Notes: generated by a model from the sequence alone, not told the origin. 64,000 nt of DNA from Kitasatospora atroaurantiaca (GCF_007828955.1 NZ_VIVR01000001.1:3844001-3908000); one strand, 5' to 3'; positions 17,507 through 26,804 are shown, counted from the first letter of the stretch. A program made the numbers and translations.

Positions 17507-18904
17507 TCAGCCCCAGGTGATGAGGCGCTTCGGGCGTTCCAGGATCGCGGCGGTGTCCGCCAGGACCTTGGAGCCGAGCTCTCCGTCCACCAGGCGGTGG
17601 TCGAAGGAGAGGGCCAGCGTGGTCACCTGACGGGGAACCACCTTGCCCTTGTGGACCCACGGCATCAGCCGGACCGCGCCGAAGGCGAGGATCGCCGCCT
17701 CGCCGGGGTTGAGGATCGGCGTACCGGTGTCGACGCCGAAGACGCCGACGTTGGTGATGGTGATGCTGCCGCCCGACATGTCGGCGGGCGAGGTCTTGCC
17801 CTGGCGGGCGGTGTCGATCAGCTCGCCGAGCGAGATCGCCAGCTGCGGGAGGGTCTTGGACCCGGCGTCCTTGATGTTCGGGACGATCAGGCCGCGCGGG
17901 GTGGCCGCGGCGATACCGAGGTTCACCTGGCCCTTGATCACGATCTCCTGGGCCGCCTCGTCCCAGCTCGCGTTGATCTCGGGGTACCGCTTGACGGCCG
18001 TCAGGAGCGCCTTGGCGACCAGCAGCAGCGGGCTGACGCGGACGCCCTGCCCGAGCTCGCCGCTCTCCTTGAGCTCCCGGACGAGCTTCATCGTCCGCGT
18101 CACGTCGACCTGCACGAATTCGGTGACGTGCGGCGCGGTGAACGCCGAGGCCACCATCGCCTGCGCGGTCGCCTTGCGCACACCCTTGACCGGAACCCGG
18201 ACGTCCCCGAGACCGCTCACCACGGGCGCGGCCTCGACGGCGACGGCCACCTCGGCGACCACAGCCACCGGCGCGGCCGCCGCGTGCACGTCCTCACGCG
18301 TGATCACACCGTCCGGACCGGTCGGCGTGACCGTCCGCAGGTCGATCCCGAGGTCCTTGGCGAGCTTGCGCACCGGCGGCTTGGCCAGCGGCCGCTCACC
18401 CTCGGCCACGACCGGAGCCGCGGGCACGACCGGAGCCGCGGGCGCCGCGACGACCGCAGGAGCGGCAGCCGGGGCCGGCACGGTCGTCCGGCGGGCGCGC
18501 CGCTGGGCACCGCCCGTACGCGGCCCGTACCCGACCAGCACCTCGCGGCGCTCCGGCTCGGGCTCGACAGCGGCGACGGCAGCAGCAGCGACAGCAACAG
18601 CGGCCGGAGCGGGTGCAGCCACCGGGGCGACGGGCTCCGCAGCGCCCTCGCCGACCGCGACCGAGATGATCGCCGTACCGACGTCCACCGTGGCCCCGGC
18701 CGGGAAGAACAGCTGCTCGACGACCCCGTTGAACGGGATCGGCAGCTCGACCGCAGCCTTCGCGGTCTCCACCTCGCAGACGACCTGCCCGTCGGTGACG
18801 ACGTCGCCCGGCTTGACGTACCAGGTGAGGATCTCGGCCTCGGTCAGCCCCTCGCCGACGTCCGGCATCTTGAACTCGCGGAGCGAGCGCACTTCAGTGG
18901 TCAT
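17507..18904 (-). CDS. bkdC: Branched-chain 2-oxo acid dehydrogenase E2 (dihydrolipoyl acyltransferase)
   Basis: The acyltransferase core of the complex that turns branched-chain 2-oxo acids into acyl-CoA primers for fatty acids and polyketides. It is 465 residues, with ATG at 18904 and GAGGAG upstream. The domains are an N-terminal lipoyl domain (5-85, lipoyl K49 in VETAKAA), an Ala/Pro linker, a peripheral-subunit-binding domain (about 175-212, KPPVRKLAKDLGIDLRTVTPTG) and a CoA acyltransferase domain with active-site H436 in DHRLVDG. It is the third gene of E1alpha-E1beta-E2, 13 bases after E1beta. A pyruvate- or 2-oxoglutarate-type specificity is less likely given the two-subunit E1. Confidence 0.93.
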   Translation of the reverse strand: MTTEVRSLREFKMPDVGEGLTEAEILTWYVKPGDVVTDGQVVCEVETAKAAVELPIPFNGVVEQLFFPAGATVDVGTAIISVAVGEGAAEPVAPVAAPAPAAVAVAAAAVAAVEPEPERREVLVGYGPRTGGAQRRARRTTVPAPAAAPAVVAAPAAPVVPAAPVVAEGERPLAKPPVRKLAKDLGIDLRTVTPTGPDGVITREDVHAAAAPVAVVAEVAVAVEAAPVVSGLGDVRVPVKGVRKATAQAMVASAFTAPHVTEFVQVDVTRTMKLVRELKESGELGQGVRVSPLLLVAKALLTAVKRYPEINASWDEAAQEIVIKGQVNLGIAAATPRGLIVPNIKDAGSKTLPQLAISLGELIDTARQGKTSPADMSGGSITITNVGVFGVDTGTPILNPGEAAILAFGAVRLMPWVHKGKVVPRQVTTLALSFDHRLVDGELGSKVLADTAAILERPKRLITWG

Positions 18905-18917
18905 GGTCGCTCCTCTC

Positions 18918-19892
18918 TCAGAACGCCAGCGCGCGGTCGACGGCGTCGAGCACACGGTCCAGGTCGGGCAGGAAGGCCTCTTCGACCCGCGACGGCGGGT
19001 ACGGCGCGTGGTAGCCGCCGACCCGCAGGATCGGTGCCTCCAGGTGGTAGAAGCACTTCTCGGTGAGCCGGGCGGCCAGCTCGGAGCCCATGCCCAGGAA
19101 GACCGGGGCCTCGTGCACCACGATGCCACGCCCGGTGCGCTTGACGGAGTCCTCCAGGGTGGCGAAGTCCACCGGGGAGAGCGAGCGCAGGTCCACGACC
19201 TCCAGGCTGCGGCCGTCCTCCGCGGCGGCCGCGGCGGCCTCATGGCAGACCTTGACCATCGGCCCGTACGCGATCAGCGTGGCGTCCGTGCCGGGGCGCA
19301 CGATCCGCGCCGCGTGCATCGACAGGTCGGCGGCGTCGCCGACCTCGCCCTTGTCCCAGTAGCGCCGCTTGGGCTCCAGGAAGATCACCGGGTCGTCCGA
19401 GGCGATCGCCTGGCGCAGCATCCAGTGCGCGTCGTGCGCGTTGGACGGCGTGACCACCCGCAGGCCCGCGGTGTGGGCGAAGTAGGCCTCGTGGGACTCG
19501 CTGTGGTGCTCGACCGCGCCGATGCCGCCCGCGTACGGGATGCGCACGGTGACCGGCATCTTCACGTGACCGAGCGCGCGGGCGTGCATCTTCGCCAGCT
19601 GCGAGACGATCTGGTCGAACGCCGGGTAGACGAACCCGTCGAACTGGATCTCCACCACCGGGCGGTAGCCGCGCAGCGCCAGGCCGATCGCGGTGCCCAT
19701 GATGCCGGACTCGGCGAGCGGGGTGTCGATCACCCGGTCCTCGCCGAAGTCCTTCTGGAGGCCGTCGGTGATCCGGAAGACACCGCCGAGCTTTCCGATG
19801 TCCTCGCCCATGAGGAGGGTCTTGGGGTCGTTCTCCAGCGACTTGCGAAGTGCGTCGTTGAGCGCCTTCGCAATGCTCAGCTGACCGGCCAT
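18918..19892 (-). CDS. bkdB: Branched-chain 2-oxo acid dehydrogenase E1 beta subunit
   Basis: A 324-residue thiamine-diphosphate enzyme subunit. It starts MAGQLSIAKALNDALR, and has LMGEDIGKLGGVFRITDGL, the E1beta glutamate region, EIQFDGFVYPAFDQIVSQ and YAGGIGAVEHHSESHEAYF. The C-terminal transketolase domain carries LRSLSPVDFATLEDSVKRTGR. It forms the alpha2beta2 E1 with the preceding gene. Its ATG shares one base with the E1alpha stop (TGATG), indicating coupling. Confidence 0.95.
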   Translation of the reverse strand: MAGQLSIAKALNDALRKSLENDPKTLLMGEDIGKLGGVFRITDGLQKDFGEDRVIDTPLAESGIMGTAIGLALRGYRPVVEIQFDGFVYPAFDQIVSQLAKMHARALGHVKMPVTVRIPYAGGIGAVEHHSESHEAYFAHTAGLRVVTPSNAHDAHWMLRQAIASDDPVIFLEPKRRYWDKGEVGDAADLSMHAARIVRPGTDATLIAYGPMVKVCHEAAAAAAEDGRSLEVVDLRSLSPVDFATLEDSVKRTGRGIVVHEAPVFLGMGSELAARLTEKCFYHLEAPILRVGGYHAPYPPSRVEEAFLPDLDRVLDAVDRALAF

Positions 19893-21049
19893 CAGAGGTT
19901 CTCCCCGCCCTCGAAGGACGCCGCGTACGCCTCGTACTCAGCTCGCTCCTCGTCCACCAGCGTGTGCGGCTCCGCGTACACGTGGTCGAAGATCAGCGTC
20001 GGGTCCGGGTCCGGCATGCTCCGCACGCCCTCGCGCACCCGCAGCCCCAGCTCCTCGCTCGCGGCCTCGACGCCGGCGAAGAAGGCCTCGTCGGCGAGGC
20101 CCTCCTTCTCCAGGTGGGCCTTGAGGCGGGAGATCGGGTCCTTGGCCTTCCAGGCCTCGGTCTCCTCGGTGGGCCGGTAGCGGGTGGGGTCGTCGGAGGT
20201 GGTGTGGGCACCCATCCGGTAGGTGAAGGCCTCGATCAGCACCGGGCCCTGGCCGGTACGGGCGTGGTCCAGCGCCCAGCGGGTCACCGCCAGGCAGGCC
20301 AGCACGTCGTTGCCGTCGACCCGCACGCCCGGGAAGCCGAAGCCGGAGGCGCGGCGGTAGAGCGGGATCTTGGTCTGGGTGGTGGTGGGCTCGGAGATCG
20401 CCCACTGGTTGTTCTGGCAGAAGAACACCACCGGGGCGTTGTAGACCGAGGCGAAGGTGAAGGCCTCGTTGACGTCGCCCTGGCTGGAGGCGCCGTCGCC
20501 GAAGTACGCGATCACCGCGTCGTCCGCGCCGTCCTTGGTGATGCCCATCGCGTAACCGGTGGCGTGCAGGGTCTGCGCGCCGATCACGATGGTGTAGAGG
20601 TGGAAGTTCTTCTCGTTCGGGTCCCAGCCGCCGTGGTTCACGCCGCGGAACATGCCGAGCAGGTTCAGCGGGTCCACGTCGCGGCACCAGGCGACGCCGT
20701 GCTCGCGGTAGGTCGGGAAGGCGTAGTCGCCGGGGCGCATCGCACGGCCCGAGCCGACCTGGGCGGCCTCCTGGCCGAGCAGCGAGGCCCACAGGCCCAG
20801 CTCGCCCTGGCGCTGAAGGGAGGTGGCCTCCGCGTCGAAACGCCGGACCAGGATCAGGTCGCGGTAGAGCGAGCGCAGCTCCTCCGGCGTGATCGCCAGC
20901 TGGTAGTCAGGGTGCTCGACCCGGTCGCCTTCCGGCGTCAGTAGCTGTACGAGTTCCGGCTGCGCATCCGTACCCGCGCGGAGGTTGTCAGGTACGACGG
21001 GGGCGGCCTTCTTGCGCGTCCTCGCCGTGCTTTTGACGGTCACGTTCAC
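19892..21049 (-). CDS. bkdA: Branched-chain 2-oxo acid dehydrogenase E1 alpha subunit
   Basis: A 385-residue subunit that binds thiamine diphosphate. The cofactor motif GDGASSQGDVNEAF...FFCQNN and the phosphorylation-loop region MGAHTTSDDPTRYR are present. It decarboxylates 2-oxo acids from Val, Leu and Ile and passes the acyl group to E2. It is the first gene of the operon, and no E3 (lipoamide dehydrogenase) gene is nearby, so a shared E3 is expected. In S. coelicolor the similar cluster adjoins an orphan response regulator (from memory), as here. An acetoin- or pyruvate-type E1 is an alternative of lower likelihood. Confidence 0.93.
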   Translation of the reverse strand: MNVTVKSTARTRKKAAPVVPDNLRAGTDAQPELVQLLTPEGDRVEHPDYQLAITPEELRSLYRDLILVRRFDAEATSLQRQGELGLWASLLGQEAAQVGSGRAMRPGDYAFPTYREHGVAWCRDVDPLNLLGMFRGVNHGGWDPNEKNFHLYTIVIGAQTLHATGYAMGITKDGADDAVIAYFGDGASSQGDVNEAFTFASVYNAPVVFFCQNNQWAISEPTTTQTKIPLYRRASGFGFPGVRVDGNDVLACLAVTRWALDHARTGQGPVLIEAFTYRMGAHTTSDDPTRYRPTEETEAWKAKDPISRLKAHLEKEGLADEAFFAGVEAASEELGLRVREGVRSMPDPDPTLIFDHVYAEPHTLVDEERAEYEAYAASFEGGENL

Positions 21050-21401
21050 TCCTCGGTCTGTCCGGCCGCCCGGGGTCGCCGGTGACCGGTCCGGTCACCT
21101 CCTCGCAAGCGCGCGTGGGTGTGCGCGCCGACTGCGGGGCAGGTGGTGTTCCCTTTCCGACGGCGTCCCTCACGAGAACGTTACCCAGCGGCGCCCCTTG
21201 GCGCGCTTGCGCTAGGACGTCCTACTTGTTCGCGCTCGAGAGCTGCTGGTGTGGTGCAGCTCTCACAACGGTGGCCGTCAGGACACCTGCGCACGCTATC
21301 CGGGCAGAGCTCTCCGCGTAAGGGGGTAATCGGCATCGATTCTGTCTTCGCGACGGCATGGGCGATAGACCCTTTATAAGGGTGCATGGGAGTATTTGTC
21401 C
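21050..21401. promoter_or_regulatory. Divergent region between bkd operon and response regulator
   Basis: These 352 bases must hold promoters for both directions. The half nearer the regulator is comparatively AT-rich. The only clear symmetric element is ACCCTT-TAT-AAGGGT at 21369-21383, listed separately. I could not assign a -35/-10 pair with confidence. Confidence 0.45.
21369..21383. promoter_or_regulatory. Inverted repeat upstream of the response regulator start
   Basis: ACCCTT (21369-21374), centre TAT, AAGGGT (21378-21383) is a perfect inverted repeat, 18 bases before the GTG at 21402 and just ahead of the GGGAG ribosome site. It could be an operator, possibly for autoregulation, or a short hairpin in the leader. 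It does not match the DosR box. Confidence 0.45.
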
Positions 21402-22061
21402 GTGGCCGAAAAGGGACAAATCAGGGTTTTTCTACTGGATGATCATGAGGTCGTCCGACGGGGCGTCCACGATCTTCTCTCCATGGACGGCGATATCGAG
21501 GTGGTCGGCGAGGCCGGCACCGCCGCCGAGGCGCTGGCCCGGATCCCGGCCGTGAACCCGGACGTGGCCGTCCTCGACGTCCGGCTGCCGGACGGCAACG
21601 GCGTCGAGGTCTGCCGCGAGGTCCGCTCCCTGCGGCCGGAGATCAAGTGCCTGATGCTCACCTCGTTCTCCGACGACGAGGCACTCTTCGACGCCATCAT
21701 GGCCGGGGCCTCCGGGTACGTCCTGAAGGCGATCCGCGGCACCGACCTGCTCTCCGCCGTCCGGGACGTCGCGGCCGGCAGGTCGCTGCTCGATCCGGTC
21801 GCGACCAGCCGGGTGCTGGAGCGGCTGCGCGACGGCGGCGAGAAGGAGGACGAACGACTCGCCAGGTTGACGAAACAGGAGCGCCGCATCCTCGATCTGA
21901 TCGGCGAGGGGATGACCAACCGCCAGATCGGCAACGAGCTGCACCTGGCCGAGAAGACCGTCAAGAACTACGTCTCCAGCCTGCTCGCCAAGATGGGCAT
22001 GGAGCGCCGGACCCAGGCCGCCGCGTACGTCGCCCGCCACCAGGCCGACCACCCCCACTGA
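21402..22061 (+). CDS. NarL/LuxR-family response regulator (DevR-like)
   Basis: A 219-residue regulator. The receiver domain (about 7-122) has acidic pocket DDHE, phospho-acceptor D56 in [13 protein letters not shown], Thr in MLTSF and Lys in YVLKAI. The C-terminal LuxR helix-turn-helix (about 148-210) carries [22 protein letters not shown] and [18 protein letters not shown]. It resembles DevR/DosR-type regulators. No sensor kinase gene adjoins it, so it is an orphan here. The GTG at 21402 is chosen for the GGGAG nine bases upstream. It is divergent from the bkd operon, a possible target. Confidence 0.93.
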   Translation: MAEKGQIRVFLLDDHEVVRRGVHDLLSMDGDIEVVGEAGTAAEALARIPAVNPDVAVLDVRLPDGNGVEVCREVRSLRPEIKCLMLTSFSDDEALFDAIMAGASGYVLKAIRGTDLLSAVRDVAAGRSLLDPVATSRVLERLRDGGEKEDERLARLTKQERRILDLIGEGMTNRQIGNELHLAEKTVKNYVSSLLAKMGMERRTQAAAYVARHQADHPH

Positions 22062-22127
22062 GCACATCTCTGACGCTCTGTCAAGTACCCCTGCAGCGCA
22101 TCACTACGCTCTGCTCCGTGATTCCTT

Positions 22128-22265
22128 CCTCGCCTCCGGGCGCTCCTGGCCCGGTGTCGACACTCGCCCTCCTTGCCCGCCATCGGGCAGGAGGGGCCCA
22201 CCCTCCGGCGCTCCTTCGTCGCTTGTCGGTCGTCCCTTTCGACACCGGCGCGCCCGGAGGCGAGG
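22128..22265 (+). promoter_or_regulatory. Highly structured leader that masks a ribosome binding site
   Basis: Outer arms CCTCGCCTCCGGGCGC (22128-22143) and GCGCCCGGAGGCGAGG (22250-22265) are perfect over 16 bases. A second stem CCGGTGTCGA (22151-22160) with TCGACACCGG (22239-22248) continues it. Inside is a hairpin CCTCCTTGCCCG/CGGGCAGGAGG (22168-22194). The right outer arm contains GGAGG, nine bases before the GTG start at 22270. In RNA the ribosome site would therefore be paired. It could be a regulatory leader or an inverted-repeat element. Confidence 0.6.
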
Positions 22266-22269
22266 GAGA

Positions 22270-23358
22270 GTGACGACGTACGCCCAGCTCATCGTGTGCC
22301 CACCGGGCCGCCCGGACAGCACCGCACCCCCGATCGGGACCCTCAGCCCGCCGGTCCCGCATTCCACCGTCAACGGCGTGTTGCGCGCCTACGAGGTCGG
22401 GCGGGCCGGCGGCGCCGTCCCGGTGGCCGAGGGGCTGCTCAACCGGGGCTACCGGGTGGCCACCGAGGCGGGGACGTACTTCCTCAAGTGCTACGTCGAC
22501 CAGGCCACCGCCACCCGGTCCGCGATCACCGCCCAGCACCGGGCCACCGCCGCCCTGCACGCCCTCGGCCTGCCCACGGCGCCACCGCTGCGCGCCCGGG
22601 ACGGGCGGACCGTGACGGCGTACGGCGGGCGGCTGTTCGCCCTCTTCCCCTGGATCGAGGGCGGCCACCCGCACGGGACCGAGCTCGACCAGCAGCAGTG
22701 CGGCGAGCTCGGGGCGTTGCTCGGCCGGCTGCACGGCGCACTCGACCAGGTCTGCGCCCCCGTACGCCAGCCCGCCGGACACCACTCCGCCGACCCCGAC
22801 GACACCGAGCAGCTGATCACCGAGCTGCGGGGGCGGGCCCGCCTGCAGGAGCCGTACGGGCCGTTCGACGCCCTCGCCGAGCAGCGGCTGGCCGAGCGGC
22901 TCGACCTGCTCGCCGCCCACCGGCACCGGCGCCCCGCCCCCGAGGACGCCCCGCCGACCGGCTGGACGCACGGCGACTTCCACGGCCTCAACCTGCTGCA
23001 CCGGGGCGGCCGGGTGACCGCGGTGCTCGACTGGGACAAGCTCGGGCTGCAGCCGCGTGCCGAGGAGGCCGTCCGGGGCGCCACGCTGGTCTTCAACGAC
23101 CGGGAGAGCGGCGTGCTCGACCTGGTCCGGGTCCGCCGCTACTCCCAGGCGTACCGGGCCTCCGGGGCGGCCACCGTGGCCGAGATGGCCGCGGCGGTGC
23201 ACCGGGTCTGGTGGGAGCGCCTCAACGACCTCTGGATGCTCCAGTGGCGCTACCAGCGCCGCGACCACCGCGCCGACCCGCTCTTCCCGGCCGCCGCCGG
23301 GCAGCTCGCCTGGTGGTGCCAGGAGTACGAGCAGGTCCTGGACGCCTTCACCAACTGA
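22270..23358 (+). CDS. Aminoglycoside phosphotransferase-fold (APH) protein
   Basis: A 362-residue kinase-fold protein. The catalytic loop THGDFHGLNLLHR (D236, N241) and metal-binding VLDWDK (D254) are intact. The nucleotide-loop Lys is probably K73 in YFLKCYV. Such enzymes phosphorylate small molecules such as sugars, choline, homoserine or antibiotics, and no specific substrate is indicated. The first 35 residues are not typical of the fold, so a start near the VNGVLRAYE segment is possible. The GTG at 22270 is chosen because GGAGG lies nine bases upstream, though that site is within a stable stem. It is convergent with the first kinase gene. Confidence 0.88.
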   Translation: MTTYAQLIVCPPGRPDSTAPPIGTLSPPVPHSTVNGVLRAYEVGRAGGAVPVAEGLLNRGYRVATEAGTYFLKCYVDQATATRSAITAQHRATAALHALGLPTAPPLRARDGRTVTAYGGRLFALFPWIEGGHPHGTELDQQQCGELGALLGRLHGALDQVCAPVRQPAGHHSADPDDTEQLITELRGRARLQEPYGPFDALAEQRLAERLDLLAAHRHRRPAPEDAPPTGWTHGDFHGLNLLHRGGRVTAVLDWDKLGLQPRAEEAVRGATLVFNDRESGVLDLVRVRRYSQAYRASGAATVAEMAAAVHRVWWERLNDLWMLQWRYQRRDHRADPLFPAAAGQLAWWCQEYEQVLDAFTN

Positions 23359-23365
23359 CGCTCCG

Positions 23366-25078
23366 TCAGGGCGTCTGGAGCGGGCTGACCTTCGACGACG
23401 GCGTCGGCGGCACGGGGTTGGAGGTGACGCTCGTCGCGGTCGGGCTGCTCGGGGCCGAGGGGGATCCCGACGGCGAGGTCGATGCGGACTCCGACGGGGA
23501 GGCCGAGGCGGAGGGCGACGGCGAGGTCGAGTGCGAGGCGCTCGCGGACGGCGAGCTGCTCGGCGACTCGCTCGGCGAGGCGCTGCGGCTGTGGCTCTGC
23601 GTCGGCGAAGGCGTGGTGGAGGGCGTCTCGCTGGGCGTGGAGACGCTGCTCTGGGCCGGCGACGGCACGGAGGGGCCGGGGTTGCCGCCGGACCTCAGCC
23701 CCAGCGCCACCCCGAGGCCCGCCGCGAGCAGCAGCACCACCGCGCCGAGCACCCAGGGCCAGGGGCTGCGGCGCCTGACCTCCGGCTCCTCGTCGTGCGG
23801 ACCGCCGCCCCCGGCTGCCGGGTAGGGCGCCGCCGGGGTGTTGTAGGGCGAGCCGACCGGGTAGGGCAGCACCGAGGTCGGCTCGGAACCGGTGCCGGGA
23901 CCCGCACCCGCACCCGTACCTGCGCCTGCACCGCCGACCGCGCCCAGCGGCTCGGTGATGGCCGTGCCGCCGCTCGGTGAACCCTCGTACCCCGGGTAGC
24001 CGCCCGTGTTCCCCGATCCGGCCGCCGCCAGACCGGCGGCGGCCGCCGCGGCGGCTGCGGCGCCCGCCGCGTAGCCGGCCCCGGCCGCGCCGTGCATCTC
24101 GCGCAGCGCGTGCTGCAGGTGCGCGCGGAACTCGTCGGCGCTCTGGAAGCGGTCGTCCGGGTTCTTGGCCAGCGAGCGCAGCACAAGATCGTCCAGCACC
24201 GGCGGCACCCGGTCGTTGGCCCGCGAGGGCGGTACGGGCGCGTCCTGGACGTGCTGGTAGACCACCGCGAGCGGGGTCTCGCCGGTGAACGGCGGGCGCA
24301 GCGTCAGCAGCTCGTAGAGCATGCACCCGGCCGCGTACAGGTCGGAGCGGTGGTCGACGGCCTTGCCCAGGGCCTGCTCGGGCGAGAGGTACTGCGGGGT
24401 GCCCATCACCATGCCGGTCTGGGTCATGGTGCTGGCGGCGCCGGTCAGCGCGCGGGCGATGCCGAAGTCCATCACCTTGACCGCGCCGCCGGTGGTGATG
24501 ATGACATTGGCCGGTTTGATGTCCCGGTGCACGATGCCGTGCCTGTGGCTGTACGCCAGCGCCTCCAGGACCCCGGCGATGATGATCAGCGCCTGGTCGA
24601 CCGGCGGCGCCTCCTCGTCCACCAGCAGCTCGCGGACGGTACGCCCCTCGACCAGCTCCATCACGATGTACGGCGTGGACTCGCCGCCGACGTGCTCCTC
24701 GCCGGTGTCGTACACCGCGACGATCGAGTGGTGGTTGAGCGAGGCCACCGAGTGTGCCTCGCGGGTGAAGCGGAGCCGGGCCACGTCGTCCTGGGCCAGC
24801 TCGGAGCGGAGCAGCTTGACGGCGACGGTACGGCCGAGCCGGACGTCCTGCGCGGCGTAGACCTCGGCCATGCCGCCCCGGCCGAGCCGGTGGGTGAGGC
24901 GATAGCGGCCCTCGCCGACGGTGCCCAGCGGGGCCGTCGTGCCGCGCACGGGCGTCTGCGCCGCAGTGGCGGGCAGCGCGGCGGTCTCGGCGGCGGCCTC
25001 CGGCTGCTCGGGCTCGGGGACGTCCGCACCGGCAGTGCGCTCCGTCTCGCCGTCACCCGGCTGCTGTGTCTGTGCCAT
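23366..25078 (-). CDS. Membrane Ser/Thr protein kinase with Ser/Pro-rich outer tail
   Basis: A 570-residue transmembrane eukaryotic-type kinase. The kinase domain spans about 59-325: LGRGGMAEVY, K88 in AVKLL, HRDIKPANV (D186), MDFGIA (D204), GTPQYLSPEQ and SDLYAAGCMLYELL. An Ala/Gly-rich cytoplasmic linker leads to one membrane segment (about 440-460), then an outer tail of about 100 residues made almost only of Ser, Pro, Thr and Ala. No PASTA repeats are present, so the tail may span the wall rather than bind muropeptides. It lies 111 bases downstream of a second, paralogous kinase on the same strand, suggesting duplication and possibly cross-talk. Confidence 0.95.
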   Translation of the reverse strand: MAQTQQPGDGETERTAGADVPEPEQPEAAAETAALPATAAQTPVRGTTAPLGTVGEGRYRLTHRLGRGGMAEVYAAQDVRLGRTVAVKLLRSELAQDDVARLRFTREAHSVASLNHHSIVAVYDTGEEHVGGESTPYIVMELVEGRTVRELLVDEEAPPVDQALIIIAGVLEALAYSHRHGIVHRDIKPANVIITTGGAVKVMDFGIARALTGAASTMTQTGMVMGTPQYLSPEQALGKAVDHRSDLYAAGCMLYELLTLRPPFTGETPLAVVYQHVQDAPVPPSRANDRVPPVLDDLVLRSLAKNPDDRFQSADEFRAHLQHALREMHGAAGAGYAAGAAAAAAAAAGLAAAGSGNTGGYPGYEGSPSGGTAITEPLGAVGGAGAGTGAGAGPGTGSEPTSVLPYPVGSPYNTPAAPYPAAGGGGPHDEEPEVRRRSPWPWVLGAVVLLLAAGLGVALGLRSGGNPGPSVPSPAQSSVSTPSETPSTTPSPTQSHSRSASPSESPSSSPSASASHSTSPSPSASASPSESASTSPSGSPSAPSSPTATSVTSNPVPPTPSSKVSPLQTP

Positions 25079-25189
25079 CACTCCTCGCCCCGGGCCGTCG
25101 CTCGGTGCGCGGTCGCCCTGTGGTTCCGTCCCTCAGACGCTACCGCTTCGGCGAGCCCGCCGGGGAACGGCAGAGCCGCGGGCGGGGGT

Positions 25190-26632
25190 TCAGATCAGGC
25201 CTTCCTGGCCCAGGTCCAGGACGGCTGCGGGGCGCTGCGATCCGTAGGTGGAGGACTTGTCCTTCTCGCTCTTCGTGGCCACGATCCCGACGATGATCAC
25301 CGCGAGCACGATCAGGCCGATGATCACACCGACCACGATCAGCGCGGTGGAGCAGCCGTTGTTGTTGCTGGTGGCCGGCGTCGGCACGAAGGTGGGCTGC
25401 GGCGCCCGGGCGAACGGCGGCGGGGTCTGCGCCTGCTGCGGGAAGGGCTGCGGCGTCTGGTACTGCTGCGGGAACGGCTGCGGCGTCTGCGGAGCCTGGT
25501 ACTGCGGCTGCACCTGCGGGAAGGGCTGCGGGGTCTGCGGGGCCTGCGCGTAGGGCGGCGGCGTCTGCGGCCCGTACGGCGGCGGGGTCGGCGCCCGGTA
25601 CGGCTGCTGCACCTGCGGCGCCGGGGTCCGGATGTCCCCCGTGACCTGCGGGAAGTTGGTCAGCGACGGTGCGGCGTGCACCGAGCGCGGGCCCTCGCCG
25701 ATCACCAGCGGGGTGCTGGCCTGCAGGGTGTTGCCACCGCCACCGCCACCGGCCTTCGCGCCCGCCGCGATCCGCTCGACCTCCTCGCGCATCGCCTCGG
25801 CGGTCGGGAACCGGTGCGCCGGGTCCTTGCGCAGCGAGCGGGCCACCAGCGCGTCCACGCCCGGCTGCACCGCGCGGTTCAGCCCGGACGGCGCCGGCGG
25901 CTCCTCCTGGACGTGCTTGTACGCGATCGAGAACGCCGAGTCGCCGTCGAACGGCAGCTGGCCGGTGAGCAGTTCGAAGAGCATGCAGCCGACCGAGTAG
26001 AGGTCGGATCGCGCGTCCACGCTCTTGCCCAGCGCCTGCTCGGGCGAGAGGTACTGCGGCGTACCGACCACCATGCCGGTCTGCGTCATCGAGGTGACAC
26101 CGGACTGCAGCGCACGGGCGATGCCGAAGTCCATCACCTTGACGATGCCCTTGGTGCTGACCATGACGTTGCCCGGCTTGATGTCACGGTGCACCAGGCC
26201 CTGGTCGTGCGAGGCCTCCAGCGCCGAGAGCACCGAGGCGGTGATCTTCAGCGCCTGGTCGGTGGGCATCGCGCCGTGCTGCGCGATCGCCTCGTTCAGC
26301 ACGTCGCGCAGGGCCTTGCCCTCGACGTACTCCATCACGATGTAGGGCGTGGTCGCGCCGTCCGCGGCGACGTCCTCGCCGCTGTCGAAGACCGAGACGA
26401 TGTTGGTGTGCTGCAGCCGCGCGACGGCCTGCGCCTCCCGGCGGAACCGCTCCTTGAACGAGGCCTCACGGCCGAGTTCGGTGTGCAGCGTCTTCACCGC
26501 GACCTGGCGGTCCAGCACCGTGTCGTACGCCAGGTGGACGGACGCCATGCCGCCCTGACCGAGCAGGTGCTGCAGCACATACCGGCCGTTGCCCAGGGAG
26601 TGACCCTCGACCGTGGTGCCGTCGTCGCTCAT
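25190..26632 (-). CDS. Membrane Ser/Thr protein kinase with Pro/Gln-rich linker
   Basis: A 480-residue kinase paralogous to the next gene downstream. The kinase domain spans about 18-280: LGQGGMASVHLAY, K47 in AVKTL, VHRDIKPGN (D150), MDFGIA (D168) and GTPQYLSPEQALGKSVDARS. A linker of repeated PQTPQPFPQ-like units follows (about 340-420), then NNNGCSTALIVVGVIIGLIVLAVIIVGIV as a single membrane segment and a short outer tail. Proline/glutamine repeats may act as a protein-binding scaffold. The start ATG at 26632 has AGAGGA upstream. Its promoter region contains repeated CGGACAC elements. Confidence 0.95.
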   Translation of the reverse strand: MSDDGTTVEGHSLGNGRYVLQHLLGQGGMASVHLAYDTVLDRQVAVKTLHTELGREASFKERFRREAQAVARLQHTNIVSVFDSGEDVAADGATTPYIVMEYVEGKALRDVLNEAIAQHGAMPTDQALKITASVLSALEASHDQGLVHRDIKPGNVMVSTKGIVKVMDFGIARALQSGVTSMTQTGMVVGTPQYLSPEQALGKSVDARSDLYSVGCMLFELLTGQLPFDGDSAFSIAYKHVQEEPPAPSGLNRAVQPGVDALVARSLRKDPAHRFPTAEAMREEVERIAAGAKAGGGGGGNTLQASTPLVIGEGPRSVHAAPSLTNFPQVTGDIRTPAPQVQQPYRAPTPPPYGPQTPPPYAQAPQTPQPFPQVQPQYQAPQTPQPFPQQYQTPQPFPQQAQTPPPFARAPQPTFVPTPATSNNNGCSTALIVVGVIIGLIVLAVIIVGIVATKSEKDKSSTYGSQRPAAVLDLGQEGLI

Positions 26633-26804
26633 GGTCCTCTGCTCCCCCTCGGCGCGGTCTGCCACCGCTGCCGCGACGTGTGGTCTCGTCCGGTCGGCTC
26701 GCGTACGGCGCCCTCGGCCCGCCCGACCCCGGTCGGCAGCCGGGGCCGACACAGGGGTCAGGGTATCGGCTCAGACCCACACAACCGGGTGCAGGGGCGG
26801 CACT

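Noticed and set aside
23369-23668. Ser/Pro-rich kinase tail as a tandem DNA repeat
   Set aside because: It is low-complexity coding sequence with no regular DNA period, in frame with the kinase.
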